A program made the position numbers and the translations under genes. DNA of 64,000 bases from Lysobacteraceae bacterium. Its GTDB lineage: Bacteria > Pseudomonadota > Gammaproteobacteria > Xanthomonadales > Rhodanobacteraceae. The notes beneath the pieces were generated by a model. It saw only the letters and a list, made by a program, of their open reading frames with translations. It had not been told where the DNA came from and ran no database searches. Shown in pieces: positions 1-8,380 of the stretch. The stretch lies in the NCBI GenBank assembly GCA_004143945.1, contig SEHB01000013.1:1-64000 (forward strand), read 5' to 3'. Every line of letters begins with the position of its first letter. The stretch's first letter is position 1.

Positions 1-69
1 CCGGTGCTCCTGCACCAGCCGGACGGCCCGCTCACGCACCTCAGGGGAAAACTGTTTGGTCTTGGTCAT
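1..69 (-). CDS. IS3-family transposase OrfA, N-terminal fragment cut by the window edge
   Basis: Only the first 23 codons are visible, read leftward from an ATG at 69-67. They begin MTKTKQFSPEVRERAVRLV, the usual opening of the small helix-turn-helix OrfA protein of IS3-type elements, which binds the transposon ends and works with OrfB, made by frameshifting, as the DDE transposase. A purine-rich stretch (ttgagagaatggag) precedes the start. The rest of the gene and OrfB lie outside the window, so intactness cannot be judged. Family assignment rests on this short N-terminus plus the end repeat at 90-118. Confidence 0.75.
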   Translation of the reverse strand, partial: MTKTKQFSPEVRERAVRLVQEHR

Positions 70-128
70 GGCTCCATTCTCTCAAGAGTTGGAGCCTCCA
101 CGAATCCCGGGGCGGTTCAGGGAGTCCA
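1..128 (-). mobile_element. Left end of an IS3-like insertion sequence
   Basis: Besides the OrfA start, positions 90-118 read on the minus strand begin TGAACCGCCCCGGGATTCG and continue GTGGAGGCTCC, which looks like a terminal inverted repeat just upstream of the transposase start. The exact outer boundary is uncertain: it is 118 if the TGAACC end is terminal, or up to about 128 if the following ggactccc belongs to the element. Immediately outside it the sequence becomes an integron attC-like site, so the element appears to have inserted into that site. Confidence 0.65.
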
Positions 129-130
129 TA

Positions 131-150
131 CATGAATTGTTAGGGCGCAT
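131..150 (-). repeat. Truncated attC-like recombination site (5' half)
   Basis: On the minus strand the cassette gene ends in ATGCGCCCTAACAATTCATG. The CCCTAAC core followed by AATTCAT matches the start of many integron attC sites (R'' box then L'' box). The 12 bases 139-150 are perfectly complementary to 546-557 at the other end of the gene, as expected because a cassette's R'' box pairs with the bases at its own 5' end. The remainder of the site is replaced by the IS end, so it is probably inactive. Confidence 0.55.
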
Positions 151-547
151 CCGGTAGGCCGAGATATGCCCTGTTTGCAGCGGTCACAGGGGCCAAGACT
201 GCCAGAAGATGCCGCGCTAGATCACGGATTGGCTCCCAGGCCGGGCTTTGCATAGCTGCAAGATTTGCGGAACGGCCCGATCCGGCTGGCATGTCATTTA
301 CAGGCACGGGATCTATGGCTGCAAGGAACTCAAGAACGGCCGCCTCTTGTTGATCCGTGAAAAGACCTGAGCCAATCAAGTAGTGGCCGGCGAGCGCGTC
401 ATCTCTCAACTCCCAGGCAGTGTTGTAGTCACCCATTAGCTCGCACTGCTTCTCTGCCGGACTGGCGAGCGCCTCAAGCGTAAAGAGGAATACGTCATAA
501 GCGTTGTGCGACGTTTCTAGTGCTGAAATTTGCGATGGATCAGACAT
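140..547 (-). CDS. Unknown 135-aa protein carried on an integron-like gene cassette
   Basis: I do not recognise this protein. It begins MSDPSQISALETSHNAYDVF, is acidic, has no signal peptide or membrane segment, and contains a central WELRDDALAGHYLIG segment suggesting a small soluble helical protein. Its TAA stop lies inside the putative R'' box (GCCCTAAC), and its ATG follows the opposite boundary GTTAGGGCGC by one base; this gene-fills-the-cassette layout is typical of integron cassettes. Base composition is visibly lower in GC than the rest of the window, consistent with acquired DNA. No integrase gene is visible to the right, where intI would be expected next to the first cassette. It could be a sedentary-array cassette of unknown role. 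Confidence 0.7.
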   Translation of the reverse strand: MSDPSQISALETSHNAYDVFLFTLEALASPAEKQCELMGDYNTAWELRDDALAGHYLIGSGLFTDQQEAAVLEFLAAIDPVPVNDMPAGSGRSANLAAMQSPAWEPIRDLARHLLAVLAPVTAANRAYLGLPDAP

Positions 548-557
548 GCGCCCTAAC
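546..557 (-). repeat. Cassette 5' boundary (GTTAGGGCGCAT), complement of the 139-150 box
   Basis: Read on the minus strand this is GTTAGGGCGCAT, with the gene's start codon following directly. It is a perfect 12-bp inverted partner of 139-150. In an integron, recombination occurs between the G and the first T of such a core, so this would be the junction with the preceding cassette or attI. Confidence 0.5.
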
Positions 558-920
558 TATAAGTAGACCCCGAATCGGGGGTGTTGCACGTCATCGTTCA
601 GCAAGTCTCGGAGCCGGTCAAGGAAAATTGCCCCGGGCGATCAGCGACTTCAACGAGTCCGAAAGCTAGGCTTGGCGCACTGGCCTGCGCGCAACACTCC
701 GAATGCGGGGTGGTATGCGTTACCCCTGCGAATGCGGGTGCGTAAACAGCCCGCACGTCGATGCCCCCGATCTTGCCGGTTCGAAGGCGTTCGTGGCGGG
801 ATCGGTGCAGGACCGGACGTTTTCGGGTTGGTCGGACACTTTGCGGGACCGCCCGCCCATTCATGTCCGCAAAGCATCGCCGCTTCGCGGGCCTTGTCCC
901 GCCGCCTGCGCGCTCAGGCG
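558..920. other. Intergenic region without a supported gene
   Basis: A short GC hairpin (gaccccgaatcgggg, about 567-582) lies next to the cassette boundary. The rest contains imperfect palindromic stretches (for example cccctgcgaatgcggg near 722) but no reading frame with a recognisable protein or start signal on either strand. No integron integrase and no clear attI were found here. Confidence 0.6.
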
Positions 921-1448
921 TTAGTTCGGCAGCGCGAACAGCGCGTGGTCGAGCGCCCAGAACGCGAGCACCCAGGTCGCGACGAGACCGAGCGCGAAGC
1001 CGAAGCTCGAGTCCATCGCGTGGCGCACGATATGCGCGTTGACCGCGATCTGCCAGAAGAACAGGCCGAGCGTGAACCAGCCGAGGACGATCTGCGCAGC
1101 GCCGAGCTCGGCCGCCGCCTCGGGCACCGGGCCCGCGATCATCGCGACCGGCAGCTGCAGCAGCGAGAACGCGATGCTGCACGTGAGCAGCGCGGTCGCG
1201 GTCTGCACGTAGCGGTGGCCGAGCTTGCGGATCGCGAGCGCGACCCAGCACAGCCCGAGCACGACGATGCTCGAGAGCAGCGAGCGCATCGGCGCGGTGT
1301 CGCCATCGCCGAGGACGACGCCGATCGCACTGTCGAGCAGCGTCGCCGCCGCGAGCAGCAGCAGCGCGAGTCGCGGCGCGTGCGGGAATTCCTGCGGCGC
1401 GCGGCGCAGCCGGCACAGGCCGACCACAAGGTCGATGAAGGCATTCAT
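921..1448 (-). CDS. Small integral membrane protein of unknown function
   Basis: A 175-aa protein starting MNAFIDLVVGLCRLRRAP with four likely membrane segments at roughly residues 27-46, 58-74, 82-105 and 118-168 (the last probably two passes). No catalytic motif is apparent. It lies 90 bases downstream of adk on the same strand and may share its transcript. The size and layout resemble Yip1-like or other poorly characterised xanthomonad membrane proteins, but I cannot name a family. The ATG at 1448 is the natural start because the first hydrophobic segment follows soon after. Confidence 0.75.
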   Translation of the reverse strand: MNAFIDLVVGLCRLRRAPQEFPHAPRLALLLLAAATLLDSAIGVVLGDGDTAPMRSLLSSIVVLGLCWVALAIRKLGHRYVQTATALLTCSIAFSLLQLPVAMIAGPVPEAAAELGAAQIVLGWFTLGLFFWQIAVNAHIVRHAMDSSFGFALGLVATWVLAFWALDHALFALPN

Positions 1449-1538
1449 CGCACGATCACGCCGGATGGACCGGCGCGCCCGAGGCGCTGCGCGTCGCGCC
1501 CGCCTGCCACCGTCGACGCGTTCGGCCGTTCGGCCGCC

Positions 1539-2120
1539 TCAAGCTGACGCAGCCGCGCTGCGCGGCAACGCGGCGAGGATGCGACGCGAGACATCGGCGA
1601 GCTCGCCGACGCCGTCGACGGTCGTGAGCTTGCCGATCGCGGCGAAGTGCGCCGCGACCGGCTCGGTCTGTTCGGCATACACGCGCAGGCGTTCGCGCAC
1701 GGTTTCGGGCGTGTCGTCCTTGCGGCCTTCCTTCTCGGCACGGCCCGCGATGCGCTCGACGATGAGTTCGTGCGGCACCTCGAGCTTGATCGCGACTTCG
1801 AGCGGCTGGCCGATGCGCTCGAGCACGCGCTCGAGCGCCTCGCACTGGGCGAGGTTGCGCGGGTAGCCGTCGAGGATGAAACCCGACGCGGCATCCGCAC
1901 GCGCAAGGCGCTCCTCGAGCATCGCGAGCACGATCTGGTCGGACACCAGCTTGCCCGCTTCCATGACCGCCTTCGCTTCGAGCCCGAGCGGCGTGCCCGC
2001 CTTGACCGCAGCGCGCAGCAGGTCGCCGGTGGACACGTGCGGGACACCGAGTTCGGTCCGCAGCAATTCGGCCTGCGTGCCCTTGCCCGATCCGGGCGCG
2101 CCGAGTAGAACGAGTCGCAT
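1539..2120 (-). CDS. adk: Adenylate kinase
   Basis: Catalyses ATP + AMP = 2 ADP in the cytosol. The P-loop GAPGSGKGTQ is at residues 7-16, followed by STGDLLRAAV (AMP site), the DGYPRN motif with the AMP-binding arginine, and a short LID region (RAEKEGRKDDTPETVRERL). At 193 aa this is the short-LID bacterial form, without the zinc-binding or extended LID insertion seen in 214-aa enzymes. ATG at 2120 has a CGGAGC ribosome site. The gene is divergent from the PPi-dependent phosphofructokinase and H+-PPase genes; together with the soluble PPase at 13 kb these handle adenylate and pyrophosphate balance. Confidence 0.97.
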   Translation of the reverse strand: MRLVLLGAPGSGKGTQAELLRTELGVPHVSTGDLLRAAVKAGTPLGLEAKAVMEAGKLVSDQIVLAMLEERLARADAASGFILDGYPRNLAQCEALERVLERIGQPLEVAIKLEVPHELIVERIAGRAEKEGRKDDTPETVRERLRVYAEQTEPVAAHFAAIGKLTTVDGVGELADVSRRILAALPRSAAASA

Positions 2121-2410
2121 GATGCTCCGATGCCGCCTCGCGGGGCGCTGCCTACGCTGTCGAACAAGCCGGTCGCGCCGGGGGCCGGCGCGCCTGCAAC
2201 CGCGGTAACGCTAGCGGCTGGCCCAAAGTGTGTCAAACCGCGCGCGGACGCGGGCCCATGCACACGGCACCGCGCGCGGCAGACGGCGCATCCGCGTGAA
2301 AACGGGCAGGATAGGCGTGCCGATCGCAGGACCCGGTCGGACGCGGATCGCGCCATCTCGCGCGGCGTCGCGCCACGCCGGGGCGTTCGCACCGTTTTCG
2401 AGGAGAACCC
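2121..2410. promoter_or_regulatory. Divergent promoter region adk / pfp
   Basis: These 290 bases separate two divergent genes and so must hold both promoters. I see no strong consensus pair; GGATAG at about 2309 could be a -10 for the rightward gene. No additional gene is supported. Confidence 0.4.
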
Positions 2411-3673
2411 ATGAGACAGGGCAAATTGCTGTACGCGCAGTCGGGCGGCGTCACCGCGGTGATCAATGCGACGGCCGGCGCGGTGATCGAGACCGCGCGC
2501 CGCCACCGCGTGCCGGTACTCGCCGCGCGCAACGGCATCCTCGGCGCGCTGCGCGAGGATCTCATCGACACGACGAAGGAAACCGCCGCGGCGATCGCGG
2601 CGCTGCGCCACACCCCGGGCGGCGCATTCGGCTCGTGCCGCTACAAGCTGAAGCCGATCGAACAGGGACGCGTCGAGTACGAGCGACTCGTCGCGGTGTT
2701 CAAGGCGCACGACATCCGCATGTTCCTCTACAACGGCGGCAACGATTCGGCCGATACCGCGCTCAAGCTGTCCGAAGTCGCGCGCGCGCTCGGCCATCCG
2801 CTCGACGTGATCGGCGTGCCCAAGACCGTCGACAACGACCTCGCGGTGACCGACTGCTGCCCGGGTTTCGGCTCGGTCGCGAAGTACACCGCGGTGTCGG
2901 TGGCCGAGGCGAGCTTCGACGTCGAATCGATGCACGACACCTCGACCAAGGTCTTCGTCATCGAGGTGATGGGCCGCCACGCGGGCTGGATCGCCGCTTC
3001 CGCCGGGCTCGCGGCGCGGCGTCCGGGCGACGCGCCGCACCTGATCCTGTTCCCGGAGATCGCATTCGACGAGGAAGGCTTCCTCGCGCGCGTGAAGGCA
3101 TCGGTCGCGCGCGGCGGCTACTGCACCGTGGTCGCGTCCGAAGGCCTGCGCAATCCGGACGGCCGCTTCCTCGCCGAGGCCGGCACGCGCGATGCGTTCG
3201 GCCATGCGCAGCTCGGCGGCGTCGCGCCGGTGCTCGCGCAATTGGTCAAGGATCGGCTCGGATACAAGGTCCACTGGGCGTTGCCGGACTACCTGCAGCG
3301 CTCGGCGCGCCATGTCGCCTCGAAGACCGACGTCGAGCACGCGCGCGCGGTTGGCAAGGCCGCGGTCGAGTACGCCCTCGCGGGCAGCAACGCGGTGATG
3401 CCGGTGATCGTGCGCACCTCGGACTCGCCCTATCGCTGGAAGATCGAAGCGGCGCCGCTTGCGCGCATCGCGAACCGCGAGAAGAAGCTGCCGAAGGGAT
3501 TCATCCGGCGCGACGGCTACGGCATCACGGCCGCCGCGCGGCGCTATCTCGAACCGCTGATCCGCGGCGAGGACCCGCCGCGCTACGGTCGCGACGGACT
3601 GCCCGACTACGTGCGCCTGCGCAATGCCGCGGTGCCACGCAAGCTGCCGGACTGGTCGCCGTCCGGTCACTGA
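2411..3673 (+). CDS. pfp: Pyrophosphate-dependent 6-phosphofructokinase
   Basis: Phosphorylates fructose 6-phosphate using PPi instead of ATP, reversibly, in glycolysis/gluconeogenesis. It has the PfkA fold: YAQSGGVTAVINA at the N-terminus, NGGNDSADT at about 109-117, PKTVDND at 137-143, and MGRHAGW. Two residues point to PPi rather than ATP as donor: Asp112 where ATP enzymes have Gly, and Lys138 (PKT) where ATP enzymes have Gly (PGT). The first acidic residue of the usual GGDD motif is Asn111 here, a variation to note. Length (420 aa) fits non-allosteric PPi-PFKs. A GAGGAGAA ribosome site precedes ATG 2411. The H+-PPase gene follows on the same strand. Confidence 0.92.
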   Translation: MRQGKLLYAQSGGVTAVINATAGAVIETARRHRVPVLAARNGILGALREDLIDTTKETAAAIAALRHTPGGAFGSCRYKLKPIEQGRVEYERLVAVFKAHDIRMFLYNGGNDSADTALKLSEVARALGHPLDVIGVPKTVDNDLAVTDCCPGFGSVAKYTAVSVAEASFDVESMHDTSTKVFVIEVMGRHAGWIAASAGLAARRPGDAPHLILFPEIAFDEEGFLARVKASVARGGYCTVVASEGLRNPDGRFLAEAGTRDAFGHAQLGGVAPVLAQLVKDRLGYKVHWALPDYLQRSARHVASKTDVEHARAVGKAAVEYALAGSNAVMPVIVRTSDSPYRWKIEAAPLARIANREKKLPKGFIRRDGYGITAAARRYLEPLIRGEDPPRYGRDGLPDYVRLRNAAVPRKLPDWSPSGH

Positions 3674-3754
3674 GACCGCGCCCGGCCGGCGGCTGCGGCC
3701 GGCGCGCGCCGTGCCGCCCTGCATCGCGGCACCCGCCAGCGCGACGCGCGCGGC

Positions 3755-3760
3755 TATACT
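3755..3760 (+). promoter_or_regulatory. Putative -10 element (TATACT) for hppA
   Basis: TATACT lies about 64 bases before the hppA start in the 150-base gap after pfp. The matching -35 region (about 3732-3737) is poor, so a separate hppA promoter is plausible but unproven. Confidence 0.35.
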
Positions 3761-3823
3761 CGGCCGGTTGGGTTGCGCCATTCCGGGGCTTTTCCGAATC
3801 CTGCACGTCAAGGGAGGGTTTTC

Positions 3824-5878
3824 ATGCTGTTCCAACAATACGGTCTCTGGATCGCGCTGGTCTGCGCGGTCCTCGCGATTCTCTACGGTGCCTGGTCGAT
3901 CCGCTGGATCCTGGCCAAGCCGACCGGCAACGCACGCATGCAGGAGATCGCCGCGGCGATCCAGGAAGGCGCGCGCGCCTACCTCAATCGCCAGTACCGC
4001 ACGATCGCGATCGTCGGCGTGGTGCTGTTCGTCGTGATCGGGCTCGCGCTCGACTGGGCCACCGCGGTCGGCTTCGCGCTCGGCGCCGTGCTGTCGGGCC
4101 TCACCGGCTACATCGGCATGAACATCTCGGTACGCGCGAACGTGCGCACCGCCGAAGCCGCGCGCAGCGGGATCCCGGCTGCACTCGCGGTCGCGTTCCG
4201 CGGCGGCGCGATCACCGGCATGCTGGTGGTCGGCCTCGCGCTGCTCGGCGTGGCGGGCTACTACGTGGTGCTGCAGCGACTTGGCTACACCGTCGACCAG
4301 GCGCTGCACGCCCTGATCGGCCTCGCGTTCGGCTCCTCGCTGATCTCGATCTTCGCGCGCCTCGGCGGCGGCATCTTCACCAAGGGTGCCGACGTCGGCG
4401 CCGACCTCGTCGGCAAGGTCGAAGCCGGCATTCCCGAGGACGATCCGCGCAACCCCGCGGTGATCGCCGACAACGTCGGTGACAACGTCGGCGACTGCGC
4501 TGGCATGGCCGCCGACCTGTTCGAGACCTACGCGGTCACGCTGATTGCGACGATGCTGCTCGGAGGCGTGATGGCGGCGCAGGCCGGCGCGAACGCGGTG
4601 CTCTACCCGCTCGTGCTCGGCGGCGTGTCGATCATCGCCTCGATCATCGGCACGTTCTTCGTCAGGACCAGCACCGGCGGCAAGATCATGAACGCGCTCT
4701 ACAAGGGCGTGATCGTGTCCGGCGTGCTCGCGCTGCTCGCGTTCATCCCGGTGACGCAGCAGCTCATGGGCGACAGCGCCTACGGCGTCTGGAACGTGTT
4801 CGGCTGCGCGGTGATCGGCCTCGTGCTGACCGGCGCGATGGTGCTGATCACCGAGTACTACACCGCAACCGAGTACAAGCCGGTGCGGCACATCGCGCAG
4901 GCGTCCACGACCGGCCATGCGACCAACATGATCGCGGGCCTCGGCGTCTCGATGCGCTCCACCGCATGGCCCGTGCTCGCGGTCTGCGCCGCGATCTGGG
5001 GTGCGTACGAGCTCGCGGGCCTCTACGGCATCGCGATCGCCGCGACCGCGATGCTGTCGATGACCGGCATGATCGTCGCGCTCGATGCGTACGGCCCGAT
5101 CACCGACAACGCGGGCGGCATCGCCGAGATGGCCGAGCTGCCGCCGGAAGTCCGCGCGGTCACCGATCCGCTCGACGCGGTCGGCAACACGACCAAGGCC
5201 GTCACCAAGGGCTATGCGATCGGCTCGGCCGGCCTCGCCGCGCTCGTGCTGTTCGCCGACTACACGCACAAGCTCGGCGCCGAGCACCCCGACCAGATCT
5301 TCACGTTCGACATCTCCAACCACTACGTGATCATCGGCCTGCTGATTGGCGGCCTGATCCCGTACCTGTTCGGCGCGATGGCGATGGAAGCCGTCGGCCG
5401 CGCGGCCGGCAGCGTGGTCGAGGAAGTGCGCCGCCAGTTCCGCGAGATCAAGGGGATCATGGAAGGCACGACCAAGCCCGACTACTCGCGCGCGGTCGAC
5501 CTGCTGACCAAGTCCGCGATCAAGGAAATGATGGTCCCGTCGCTGTTGCCGGTGCTGGTGCCGATCGTGGTCGGCTTCGGTTTCGGCTTCATCGGCGGCC
5601 CGCTCGCGGGCGCGCAGGCGCTCGGCGGCCTGCTGATCGGTACGATCGTCACCGGCCTGTTCGTCGCGATCTCGATGACAACCGGCGGCGGCGCCTGGGA
5701 CAACGCGAAGAAGTACATCGAGGACGGCAACTTCGGCGGCAAGGGCTCCGAGGCGCACAAGGCCGCGGTGACCGGCGACACCGTCGGCGACCCGTACAAG
5801 GACACCGCGGGCCCCGCAGTGAACCCCCTGATCAAGATCATCAATATCGTGGCACTGCTGCTCGTGCCGCTGCTCTGA
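3824..5878 (+). CDS. hppA: Membrane-bound proton-translocating pyrophosphatase (K+-independent type)
   Basis: An integral membrane enzyme coupling PPi hydrolysis to H+ export, about 16 transmembrane helices. The PPi-binding motif [11 protein letters not shown] begins at residue 190, followed by the acidic signature [13 protein letters not shown]; a second acidic segment ([10 protein letters not shown]) and the C-terminal [11 protein letters not shown] are present. In the [10 protein letters not shown] segment, Lys458 is at the position where K+-dependent enzymes carry Ala, which marks the K+-independent proton-pumping subclass. I chose ATG 3824 because AGGGAGGG sits at 3811-3818; an upstream in-frame ATG at 3773 would add a non-hydrophobic stretch. 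It follows pfp, an arrangement also described for pfp and V-PPase in methanotrophs. Confidence 0.96.
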   Translation: MLFQQYGLWIALVCAVLAILYGAWSIRWILAKPTGNARMQEIAAAIQEGARAYLNRQYRTIAIVGVVLFVVIGLALDWATAVGFALGAVLSGLTGYIGMNISVRANVRTAEAARSGIPAALAVAFRGGAITGMLVVGLALLGVAGYYVVLQRLGYTVDQALHALIGLAFGSSLISIFARLGGGIFTKGADVGADLVGKVEAGIPEDDPRNPAVIADNVGDNVGDCAGMAADLFETYAVTLIATMLLGGVMAAQAGANAVLYPLVLGGVSIIASIIGTFFVRTSTGGKIMNALYKGVIVSGVLALLAFIPVTQQLMGDSAYGVWNVFGCAVIGLVLTGAMVLITEYYTATEYKPVRHIAQASTTGHATNMIAGLGVSMRSTAWPVLAVCAAIWGAYELAGLYGIAIAATAMLSMTGMIVALDAYGPITDNAGGIAEMAELPPEVRAVTDPLDAVGNTTKAVTKGYAIGSAGLAALVLFADYTHKLGAEHPDQIFTFDISNHYVIIGLLIGGLIPYLFGAMAMEAVGRAAGSVVEEVRRQFREIKGIMEGTTKPDYSRAVDLLTKSAIKEMMVPSLLPVLVPIVVGFGFGFIGGPLAGAQALGGLLIGTIVTGLFVAISMTTGGGAWDNAKKYIEDGNFGGKGSEAHKAAVTGDTVGDPYKDTAGPAVNPLIKIINIVALLLVPLL

Positions 5879-5885
5879 CCGAAGC

Positions 5886-5921
5886 GACGCCCTCTCTCCC
5901 GTTTGCGCGAGAGGGGGCGTC
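5886..5921 (+). terminator. Hairpin after hppA, terminator-like
   Basis: An 11-bp inverted repeat (gacgccctctc / gagagggggcgtc) begins a few bases past the hppA stop. There is no T-run, so an intrinsic terminator is possible but weak; it may instead protect the mRNA 3' end. Confidence 0.4.
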
Positions 5922-5957
5922 CGCGAGGCGTGCGCGCGCGGCGCGACGCTCTCGCAA

Positions 5958-6121
5958 TCTGGACGCGCACAGCGCGGCCGGCACCTTCCGGCCTTCGTAG
6001 GCTGGACGCGCGCAGCGCGGCCGGCGCCTTCCGGCCTTGCAGGCTGGACGCGCACAGCGCGGCCGGCGCCTTTTCTCACGCACGTCAGGAGCGCCGGCCG
6101 GCCTTCGGCCGTCCAGCCTAC
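5958..6121 (+). repeat. GTAG-type palindromic repeat cluster (three forward units, one inverted)
   Basis: Three tandem units of the form (g/c)ctggacgcgc(g/a)cagcgcgg followed by ccggc(g/a)cc start near 5958, 6000 and 6041. A unit of the second hairpin type (gcgccggccggccttcggcc, then gtccagcctac) is in reverse orientation at 6090-6121. It belongs to the same family as the copies at 9.7, 15.4, 40.3, 50.1 and 55.7 kb. The element sits between hppA and the prolyl oligopeptidase gene and does not overlap either. Confidence 0.85.
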
Positions 6122-6238
6122 CGATCCGGCTGACGCATTCCGCCGAGTGCGGAGCACCGGCAGACCCGACGTTGCGCACTGGACAGCTTCGCCGCTCCTG
6201 CGCAGGATGGGCGTTCGCCTTGCCGAACGGACCACCCG

Positions 6239-8380
6239 ATGAAGCCGATCTCCGCCGCATTCGCCGTCCTCGCCGTGCTGGCCGGCTGCAGCCAGCCGGC
6301 ACCGAAGCCGGCGCCCGCAACGAGCACCGAGATGACGACTGCCGAAGACCCCTACCTGTGGCTCGAGGACATCCACGGCGAAAAGCCGCTCGCATGGGTC
6401 GCCGAGCGCAACGCCGAAACCGCGAAGGCCTACGCCGGCACGCCGGCGTTCGAGCGCCTGCGCACGCGCATCCTCGAGGTGCTCGATTCCGACGCGCGCA
6501 TCCCGACGGTGCAGAAGATCGGTGATCGCTACTACAACTTCTGGAAGGACAAGGACCACGTGCTCGGCCTGTGGCGGCGCACGACGCTCGAGGAATACCG
6601 CAAGCCCGATCCCGCGTGGGAAACCGTGATCGACCTCGACGCGCTGTCCGAGTCCGATGGCAAGCGCTGGGTCTGGCACGGCGCGAAATGCCTCAAGCCC
6701 GCGAACCGGCGCTGCCTCGTCGCGCTGTCGCCGGGCGGTGGCGATGCCGACGTCGTGCGCGAGTTCGACCTCGTCGACAAGGCATTCGTCGAAGGCGGCT
6801 TCCACGTGCCCGAGGCGAAGAGCGAGACGGCGTGGATCGACGCCGACCGGATCTACGTCGGTACCGACTTCGGTCCCGGTTCGATGACGAAGTCGAGCTA
6901 CCCGCGCACGGTGCGCGTCTGGACGCGAGGCACGCCGCTCGAGTCGGCGACGCCGGTGTACGAAGTCGCGATGGACGACCTCGCCGCGAGCGCGACGCGC
7001 GACCTCACGCCGGGCTTCGAACGCGACTTCCTCGTGCGCACGATCGATTTCTACACCAGCGAGACGTTCCAGCGCCGCGCCGACGGCAGTCTCGCGAAGA
7101 TCGACGTGCCGCTCGACGCGGTCATCGACGTGCACCGCGAGTGGCTGCTGGTGTCGCCGCGCAGCGAATGGAGCGTCGGTGGCCGCACGCATCCGGCCGG
7201 CTCGCTGCTCGCCACGCGCTTCGACGACTACATGGCCGGCAAGCGCGAACTCGTCGCGCTGTTCACGCCGAGCGAGACCACGTCGCTGGTCGATCACTCG
7301 TGGACGCGCAACCACCTGATCCTCAACCTGCTCGACGATGTCTCGAGCCGACAGGAAGTGCTGACGCCGGCGACTGCGGGCGCGTGGGCACGCGCCCCGC
7401 TCGGCGGTGCGCCCGCGCTGTCGCAGGTCGAGGCCGAAGGCGTGGATGCCGACGACGACGATGCCTATTTCCTCAGCGTCACCGGCTTCCTCACGCCGAC
7501 CACGCTGGCCTGGGGCGAGATCGGCGGGCCCGCGCCGACCACGCTGAAGCAGACGCCTGCGTTCTTCGATGCCGCGCCCTACGCAGTGAGCCAGCATTTC
7601 GTGCGCTCGAAGGACGGCACGCGCGTCCCGTATTTCCAGATCGCGCGCAGGGATCTGGTGCTCGATGGCAGCCATCCGACCATCCTCAACGGCTACGGCG
7701 GCTTCGAGGTCTCGCGATTGCCGGTTTACAGCGGCGCGATCGGCCACGCGTGGCTCGAACAGGGCGGCGTCTACGTCGTCTCGAACATCCGCGGCGGCGG
7801 CGAGTACGGGCCGCGCTGGCACCAGGCCGCGTTGAAGGCGAACCGGCCACGCGCGTACGAGGACTTCGCCGCGATCGCCGAAGACCTGATCCGACGCGGC
7901 GTCACCTCGCGCGAACGACTCGGCGCGACCGGCGGCAGCAATGGCGGGCTGCTCGTCGGCAACATGCTGACCGAGTATCCGCAGCTCTTCGGCGCGATCG
8001 TGTGCCAGGTGCCGCTGCTCGACATGAAGCGCTACACGCACCTGTCTGCGGGTGCCTCGTGGATCGCGGAGTACGGCGACCCCGACAAGCCCGAGGAATG
8101 GAACTGGATCCGCACGTTCTCGCCGTACCAGAACGTCGAGCGCGGCCGGGACTATCCGCCGGTGCTGTTCTACACCGCGACCAGCGACGACCGCGTCGGC
8201 CCGGTGCAGGCGCGCAAGATGGCCGCGCGCATGCGCGAATTCGGCCACGCGAACGCATGGTTCTACGAGAACACCGAAGGCGGCCACGGTGGCGCCGCCG
8301 ACAACCGCCAGGCCGCGTACATGAATGCGATGACCTACGCGTTCCTCGCGCGCGAACTCGGACTTGGGGAGCCGCGATGA
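6239..8380 (+). CDS. Prolyl oligopeptidase family serine peptidase (S9A), predicted lipoprotein
   Basis: A 713-aa peptidase that cleaves after proline in short peptides. The N-terminus MKPISAAFAVLAVLAGCSQP is a lipoprotein signal with Cys17, so it should be anchored in the cell envelope and not in the cytosol. The N-terminal half forms the beta-propeller cap. The catalytic triad is visible: Ser567 in GGSNGG, Asp650/651 in SDDRVGP and His683 in GGHGG. The GGGEYGPRWHQA segment typical of the family lies before the nucleophile. The stop overlaps the start of the thioredoxin-like gene (ATGA), so the two are probably translated together in the same compartment. Confidence 0.94.
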   Translation: MKPISAAFAVLAVLAGCSQPAPKPAPATSTEMTTAEDPYLWLEDIHGEKPLAWVAERNAETAKAYAGTPAFERLRTRILEVLDSDARIPTVQKIGDRYYNFWKDKDHVLGLWRRTTLEEYRKPDPAWETVIDLDALSESDGKRWVWHGAKCLKPANRRCLVALSPGGGDADVVREFDLVDKAFVEGGFHVPEAKSETAWIDADRIYVGTDFGPGSMTKSSYPRTVRVWTRGTPLESATPVYEVAMDDLAASATRDLTPGFERDFLVRTIDFYTSETFQRRADGSLAKIDVPLDAVIDVHREWLLVSPRSEWSVGGRTHPAGSLLATRFDDYMAGKRELVALFTPSETTSLVDHSWTRNHLILNLLDDVSSRQEVLTPATAGAWARAPLGGAPALSQVEAEGVDADDDDAYFLSVTGFLTPTTLAWGEIGGPAPTTLKQTPAFFDAAPYAVSQHFVRSKDGTRVPYFQIARRDLVLDGSHPTILNGYGGFEVSRLPVYSGAIGHAWLEQGGVYVVSNIRGGGEYGPRWHQAALKANRPRAYEDFAAIAEDLIRRGVTSRERLGATGGSNGGLLVGNMLTEYPQLFGAIVCQVPLLDMKRYTHLSAGASWIAEYGDPDKPEEWNWIRTFSPYQNVERGRDYPPVLFYTATSDDRVGPVQARKMAARMREFGHANAWFYENTEGGHGGAADNRQAAYMNAMTYAFLARELGLGEPR

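Noticed and set aside
558-920. Possible integron integrase or attI next to the cassette
   Set aside because: No frame on either strand shows tyrosine-recombinase motifs, and the region is too short for intI.
1445-8287. A 2280-codon open frame on the minus strand across adk, pfp, hppA and the peptidase
   Set aside because: It is antisense to well-identified genes and is Arg/Ala/His-rich with no domain. Long antisense frames arise here because GC-rich codons rarely form stops in that frame.
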